NCBI GenBank assembly: GCA_014238155.1 | Contig: JABABQ010000041.1 | Location: forward strand, 62,001 to 126,000 | Length of the DNA stretch: 64,000 nucleotides | From: Rhizobiaceae bacterium | Lineage (GTDB): Bacteria > Pseudomonadota > Alphaproteobacteria > Rhizobiales > Rhizobiaceae | Reading direction: 5' to 3' | Shown: positions 60,801 through 64,000 of the stretch, one piece after another | How the letters are laid out: the number at the start of each line of letters is the position of its first letter | How positions within the stretch are numbered: position 1 is the first letter of the stretch | The notes under the pieces: model-generated | Told to the model about the DNA's origin: nothing | The model's database searches: none | What the model saw: only the letters and a program-made list of their open reading frames with translations | Program-made: the position numbers and the translations under genes

Positions 60801-61327
60801 ATGATCCCGCAATTCACAAAAGTACGTACACAGGGAGTGGTTGTCATGTTTGTTGACATCGTCGCTTTACCCGACTGGCTCAAAGCGTTTCCCCTGACGA
60901 AGTGGCTGTTCTTTTACCAAGCTTTCATCGCCTGGCGGAAGGAGCCTTGGTCAATAATAACGGAACGCTCGATAAATATCTGGGCGATGGAGTCTTGATC
61001 ACTTTCGGTACACCCGATGCCAGCCCGGATGAGGCGTCCAATGCCCTTGCATGCGCAGATGAGCTAATCGGGACGATGGATCATTTTAATGACCAGCGTC
61101 GCCTGAAGGCACATTCGGTTATAATCATGTCGATTGGAGTGCATTTTGGCCCGTTTATCCTTGGAGACATCGGAACCGAGAGACGGCTTAAATATGCTGC
61201 TTTGGGTGAAACCGTATATGTGGCGAATCGGTTTGAGGAAATGACACGCAACCTGGATTGTATTGACCCACCGGATGAGGCGGTCAAGCAGGAAACCCAA
61301 AATTGGGAACGATTACTGGAACATTAG
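60801..61327 (+). pseudogene. Frameshifted class III nucleotide cyclase
   Basis: Frame 1 from ATG 60801 encodes GVVVMFVDIVAL, the first metal-binding strand. Frame 2 from about 60893 continues with PDEVAVLLPSFHRL, GTLDKYLGDGVLITFGTP and SIGVHFGPFILGDIGTERRL. One missing base in CCCC (60891-60894) separates them. The catalytic asparagine-arginine motif VN-x-A-x-R reads VYVANR, so the asparagine is lost. The gene is therefore probably dead. It would be a short cyclase with no sensor domain. Confidence 0.75.
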
Positions 61328-61797
61328 CGACGACAGGAAACTCAGCAAGGTGTGCGGGGGCGAAGTGATGGCATCGTCATCTGAATCCGTTAGTGAATTG
61401 CTGCTGAGGGATAATCGCACCACATCCCTAAGCCTTTGAACGGTCAGCTAGAGTTAGTGTTCCGCGCGGTATTTTGGCATCTGCAACGCCACCAAAACCC
61501 AGCCTGGTCATTATGTCACAATCGCCGGATTGCCATTTCTGAACCGGCCGCCAAATACATTTCAAATATTATTATTTGAGATGAATTATGAATATACTCC
61601 AATATAGGAAATACTACTACTTATGGAAAGTTTATTGGAAATATGTTCTACAATTCAAATTAATCCCAAAAAAAACACAATTAAATACACATTTTGCATA
61701 ATATATATTTTTTCCATGCACTTTTATTAGATGAACTCACGAAACTTTTATGATATCGAATAAGTTGTTTTTTATAAATCAGCATAGGAGAATGGGT
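61328..61797. other. Very AT-rich intergenic region
   Basis: 470 nt. The second half (about 61555-61760) is strikingly A+T-rich compared with the rest of the window. No ORF or hairpin supported. Probably regulatory or of foreign origin. Confidence 0.45.
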
Positions 61798-62508
61798 ATG
61801 AAAAACATTGAGAGCTATATAAATCAAACAGAAGATTGGGGTGATTATTCGGGGTCCGACGTGCTCGATCCTGAATTGCCGGATACGGAAACCGACTTGT
61901 CATTGATCGACTCTTCGGTACTTTTGAGTGGTCGTAAGCTGCGTGAATTACGACGCAGCCGAGGATTGAGTCAGGTCGAACTGGCGGAACTTCTGGGCGT
62001 CACTCAACCGAATGTCTCTCGATGGGAGGCCGGATTTGAAAAAACCCCTGTCAGAATCCGCAACCGGCTGAAGGATATATTGCTCGGTCATAAGCAAAAT
62101 GCCGGTAGCTTTTTCAATCGCGTCGCCCGTTTCGATCCGACATTATCGGCTTGCTACATAAAGCCATTTTCCCTGCCGATTATCAAACTATCCCACAACA
62201 CTGCCAGCATGTTGTCGCGCCCACCTGGTGATTATGTCGGAAAAGATTTCCGTCGCGTGTTCAAATCGGAAGGCACCGATAAATTTTTTGAGGAACGTCC
62301 CTTGTCCGATTATGCGCTGCTTCACCTCAATCACGACCTGATACCGGAAGAACCAAACCCCAAAATTTCTGCATATCGTGAGGATGTTAAGCTGTACGTA
62401 TTTCAACCGGAAGACAGCACTCCGATGGTAGTAGCGCGCTCCCACTTTTCAAAACCAACGGGCCAACCAGCAAGAATGATCAGCTCTATCGCCATCGATG
62501 AATTTTAG
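61798..62508 (+). CDS. XRE-family transcriptional regulator
   Basis: 236 aa from the ATG preceded by AGGAG with good spacing; two ATGs upstream are in frame but poorly placed. An acidic N-terminal ~40 residues, then the HTH (GLSQVELAELLGVTQPNVSR, about 58-77) and a C-terminal ~140-residue domain with a possible PAS-like fold. The domain order parallels the regulator at 59060-59629. Confidence 0.8.
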   Translation: MKNIESYINQTEDWGDYSGSDVLDPELPDTETDLSLIDSSVLLSGRKLRELRRSRGLSQVELAELLGVTQPNVSRWEAGFEKTPVRIRNRLKDILLGHKQNAGSFFNRVARFDPTLSACYIKPFSLPIIKLSHNTASMLSRPPGDYVGKDFRRVFKSEGTDKFFEERPLSDYALLHLNHDLIPEEPNPKISAYREDVKLYVFQPEDSTPMVVARSHFSKPTGQPARMISSIAIDEF

Positions 62509-62648
62509 TCCGGTTTCCGGATCGACCGATCACAAATTGTGACACGAGGCCTGAACAACAAAACGGTGAAGGGCCATCGAGAGCGAAAACGGATCGATTG
62601 AAATTCCGAATTGTTTCGCCGCACGCCCCAATACTGACCAACAAACAC

Positions 62649-62694
62649 CGGCGCTGAAACTCCCATGCACCTGTTGAAAACGGTTCCAGCGCCG
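62649..62694. other. Hairpin between convergent genes
   Basis: CGGCGCTG pairs with CAGCGCCG across a 30-nt loop, immediately after the deaminase gene. Possible bidirectional terminator, without a clear T-run. Confidence 0.35.
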
Positions 62695-62698
62695 TTAA

Positions 62699-63169
62699 TT
62701 ATTTCACCTCATCCTCAGCAATATCTTCTGCCCACAGTGCAGGTTTTTCTTTGATGAATTTTTTCATCAGATCGATGCAATCCTGATTATTGACGACGAT
62801 TACCTCGACACCTCGTTCGCGCAAAAAGTCTTCATTACCGCCGAAATTTACGTTCTCGCCAACAACAACGCGGGTAATTCCAAATTGCACGATTGTGCCT
62901 GAACACATCATGCATGGCGAAAGTGACGTATAAAGTGTCATGTTCCGGTATGATTTTTGACGCCCAGCCTTGCGCAGGCAATCCATTTCTCCATGAGCAA
63001 TAGGGTCTCCTCCCTGCACTCGCTGATTTCGACCCTGGGCGATTAGTTCATCGCCGCGGGCCAAAACCGACCCGATCGGACAGCCGCCTTCGTCAAACCC
63101 AACCTTGGCTTGCTCATAAGCTGTTTGCAAAAACTTGTTGTCAAATTCGGTCAGCACTTGTCTCTCCAT
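62699..63169 (-). CDS. Cytosine deaminase resembling the yeast enzyme
   Basis: 156 aa, zinc-dependent deaminase fold. Zinc ligands and catalytic glutamate: His59-Gly-Glu61 and Pro85-Cys86-x-x-Cys89. Long stretches match yeast Fcy1: TLYTSLSPCMMCSG, VVVGENVNFGGNEDF, and an ED(I)xE C terminus (AEDIAEDE). It probably converts cytosine to uracil. The start directly follows the permease stop (TAGATG). A GTG four codons later with GGAGAG before it is also possible. Confidence 0.85.
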   Translation of the reverse strand: MERQVLTEFDNKFLQTAYEQAKVGFDEGGCPIGSVLARGDELIAQGRNQRVQGGDPIAHGEMDCLRKAGRQKSYRNMTLYTSLSPCMMCSGTIVQFGITRVVVGENVNFGGNEDFLRERGVEVIVVNNQDCIDLMKKFIKEKPALWAEDIAEDEVK

Positions 63170-64000
63170 CTATACGCGTTCTCCCCTTCTAAATGGCACG
63201 AGCAGCGCCTGAGGGTATTTTGTTTTTCTCGCCATGATGATCATGGCGACTATCGACATGACATAAGGCAGCATGAGGAAGAACTGATAGGGGATAAACG
63301 CCCCAACAGATTGCTGCGCTCTCACCTGCAAGGCTTCGAGCCCGGCAAACAACAATGCTCCCACCAAAGCCCGGCCAGGGTTCCAGGAAGCGAAGATCAC
63401 CAGCGCCACACAGATCCATCCTCTTCCGTTGATCATGCCAAAATAGAACGCATCGAACCAGGACATGGTAATAAATGCCCCACCAACCGCCATGAAGGCG
63501 CTTCCAACCATCACTGCTGCGGTGCGAACTGCAAGAACATTGATGCCTTGGGCTTCAACGGCCACCGGATTTTCTCCGGACATACGCACAGCCAGACCTA
63601 CTGGTGTTCTAAACAGGACATACCAGACCACCGGCACAGTCAGCAGAGCCAGATACGTCATCGCCGATTGACTGAATACTGCCTCTCCGATCAACGGCAT
63701 GTCTGAAAGCCAGGGAATTTCTATCGGCTGAAACGGTATAATTTTCGGAGGAGTCGTCGCGTCGGGTAAAAGCATACGATAAACAAAATAGCTCAACGCT
63801 GAAGCAAATAGAGTAATTCCAATCCCGGTTACGTGTTGTGAAAGGCCCAGATGGACGGTAAATATGGCATGCAGCAATCCGAAAACCGCTCCCATTGATG
63901 CTGCAAATATTACACCACCCCAAAGATCACCGCCCTGGTAGACCCACATCCAACCCGACATGGCCCCAACGGTCATGATTCCCTCAATGCCCAGATTGAG
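63170..64000 (-). CDS. ABC transporter permease, nucleoside/BMP type (5' end outside window)
   Basis: Minus-strand gene whose frame is open to the window edge; 277 codons are visible. The sequence LNLGIEGIMTVGAMSGWM at the edge is the conserved INLGxEGxM motif of branched-chain-type permeases found in YufQ/NupQ-like nucleoside importers. Six or more membrane segments. Coupled to the deaminase, which suggests uptake and salvage of a pyrimidine base or nucleoside. Confidence 0.88.
   Translation of the reverse strand, partial: LNLGIEGIMTVGAMSGWMWVYQGGDLWGGVIFAASMGAVFGLLHAIFTVHLGLSQHVTGIGITLFASALSYFVYRMLLPDATTPPKIIPFQPIEIPWLSDMPLIGEAVFSQSAMTYLALLTVPVVWYVLFRTPVGLAVRMSGENPVAVEAQGINVLAVRTAAVMVGSAFMAVGGAFITMSWFDAFYFGMINGRGWICVALVIFASWNPGRALVGALLFAGLEALQVRAQQSVGAFIPYQFFLMLPYVMSIVAMIIMARKTKYPQALLVPFRRGERV

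Overview
The window comes from a motile alphaproteobacterium, most likely of the order Hyphomicrobiales (Rhizobiales). The strongest evidence is the flagellar cluster: it carries visN/visR, an FtcR/Rem-type orphan response regulator, motB-motC-fliK, motE, flaF/flbT and three short flagellins, a gene set and order typical of Sinorhizobium, Brucella and relatives. The genus cannot be fixed from this sequence. No tRNA, rRNA, insertion sequence or CRISPR array was seen.

Region 1 (1-6782, + strand) is a tight glycogen operon: glgA (cut by the window edge), glgX, malQ and pgm, the last three overlapping by 4 nt. Region 2 (7087-11942, + strand) is a signalling block: a triple-PAS diguanylate cyclase, a LuxR regulator, a second GGDEF protein and a divergent LuxI-like synthase that lacks one conserved arginine. 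A J-domain protein (- strand) follows.

Region 3 (12590-52624) is the flagellar cluster. A flagellin (fla1) is flanked by two small membrane-anchored proteins. A long minus-strand series then runs from fliF through fliH-like, motB, motC, fliK, a lytic transglycosylase, ftcR, flgE, flgK, flgL, flaF, flbT, flgD, fliQ, flhA, fliR, fliJ-like, flgJ-like and flgN-like. Two tandem flagellins (fla2, fla3) lie upstream of fliF. Further minus-strand operons are flgB-flgC-fliE-flgG-flgA-flgI-motE-flgH-fliL-fliP and DUF1217-flgF-fliI-orf. A plus-strand operon motA-fliM-fliN-fliG-flhB-orf is divergent from the latter. visN-orf-visR closes the region. Four operon promoters share a 17-bp element containing two CAAG-like half-sites 11 bp apart, all in the same orientation and 42-49 nt before the start codon. 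This is a good candidate for the FtcR/Rem binding site. The three flagellin genes instead share GCATGATGC at 66-67 nt and TTAACCAT further upstream; fla1 also has a perfect CtrA-type box.

Region 4 (52808-64000) is accessory metabolism and regulation: a class III aminotransferase, UspA, a fused TRAP permease with its TAXI binding protein, two XRE regulators, a frameshifted class III nucleotide cyclase, a cytosine deaminase that resembles the yeast enzyme, and a nucleoside-type ABC permease cut by the window edge. Between the aminotransferase and uspA lies the frameshifted 3' remnant of a second TRAP permease gene.

Read together, c-di-GMP enzymes, a quorum-sensing-like pair and the VisNR-FtcR cascade sit side by side. 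This suggests that storage, signalling and motility are co-located, although the sequence does not prove co-regulation.
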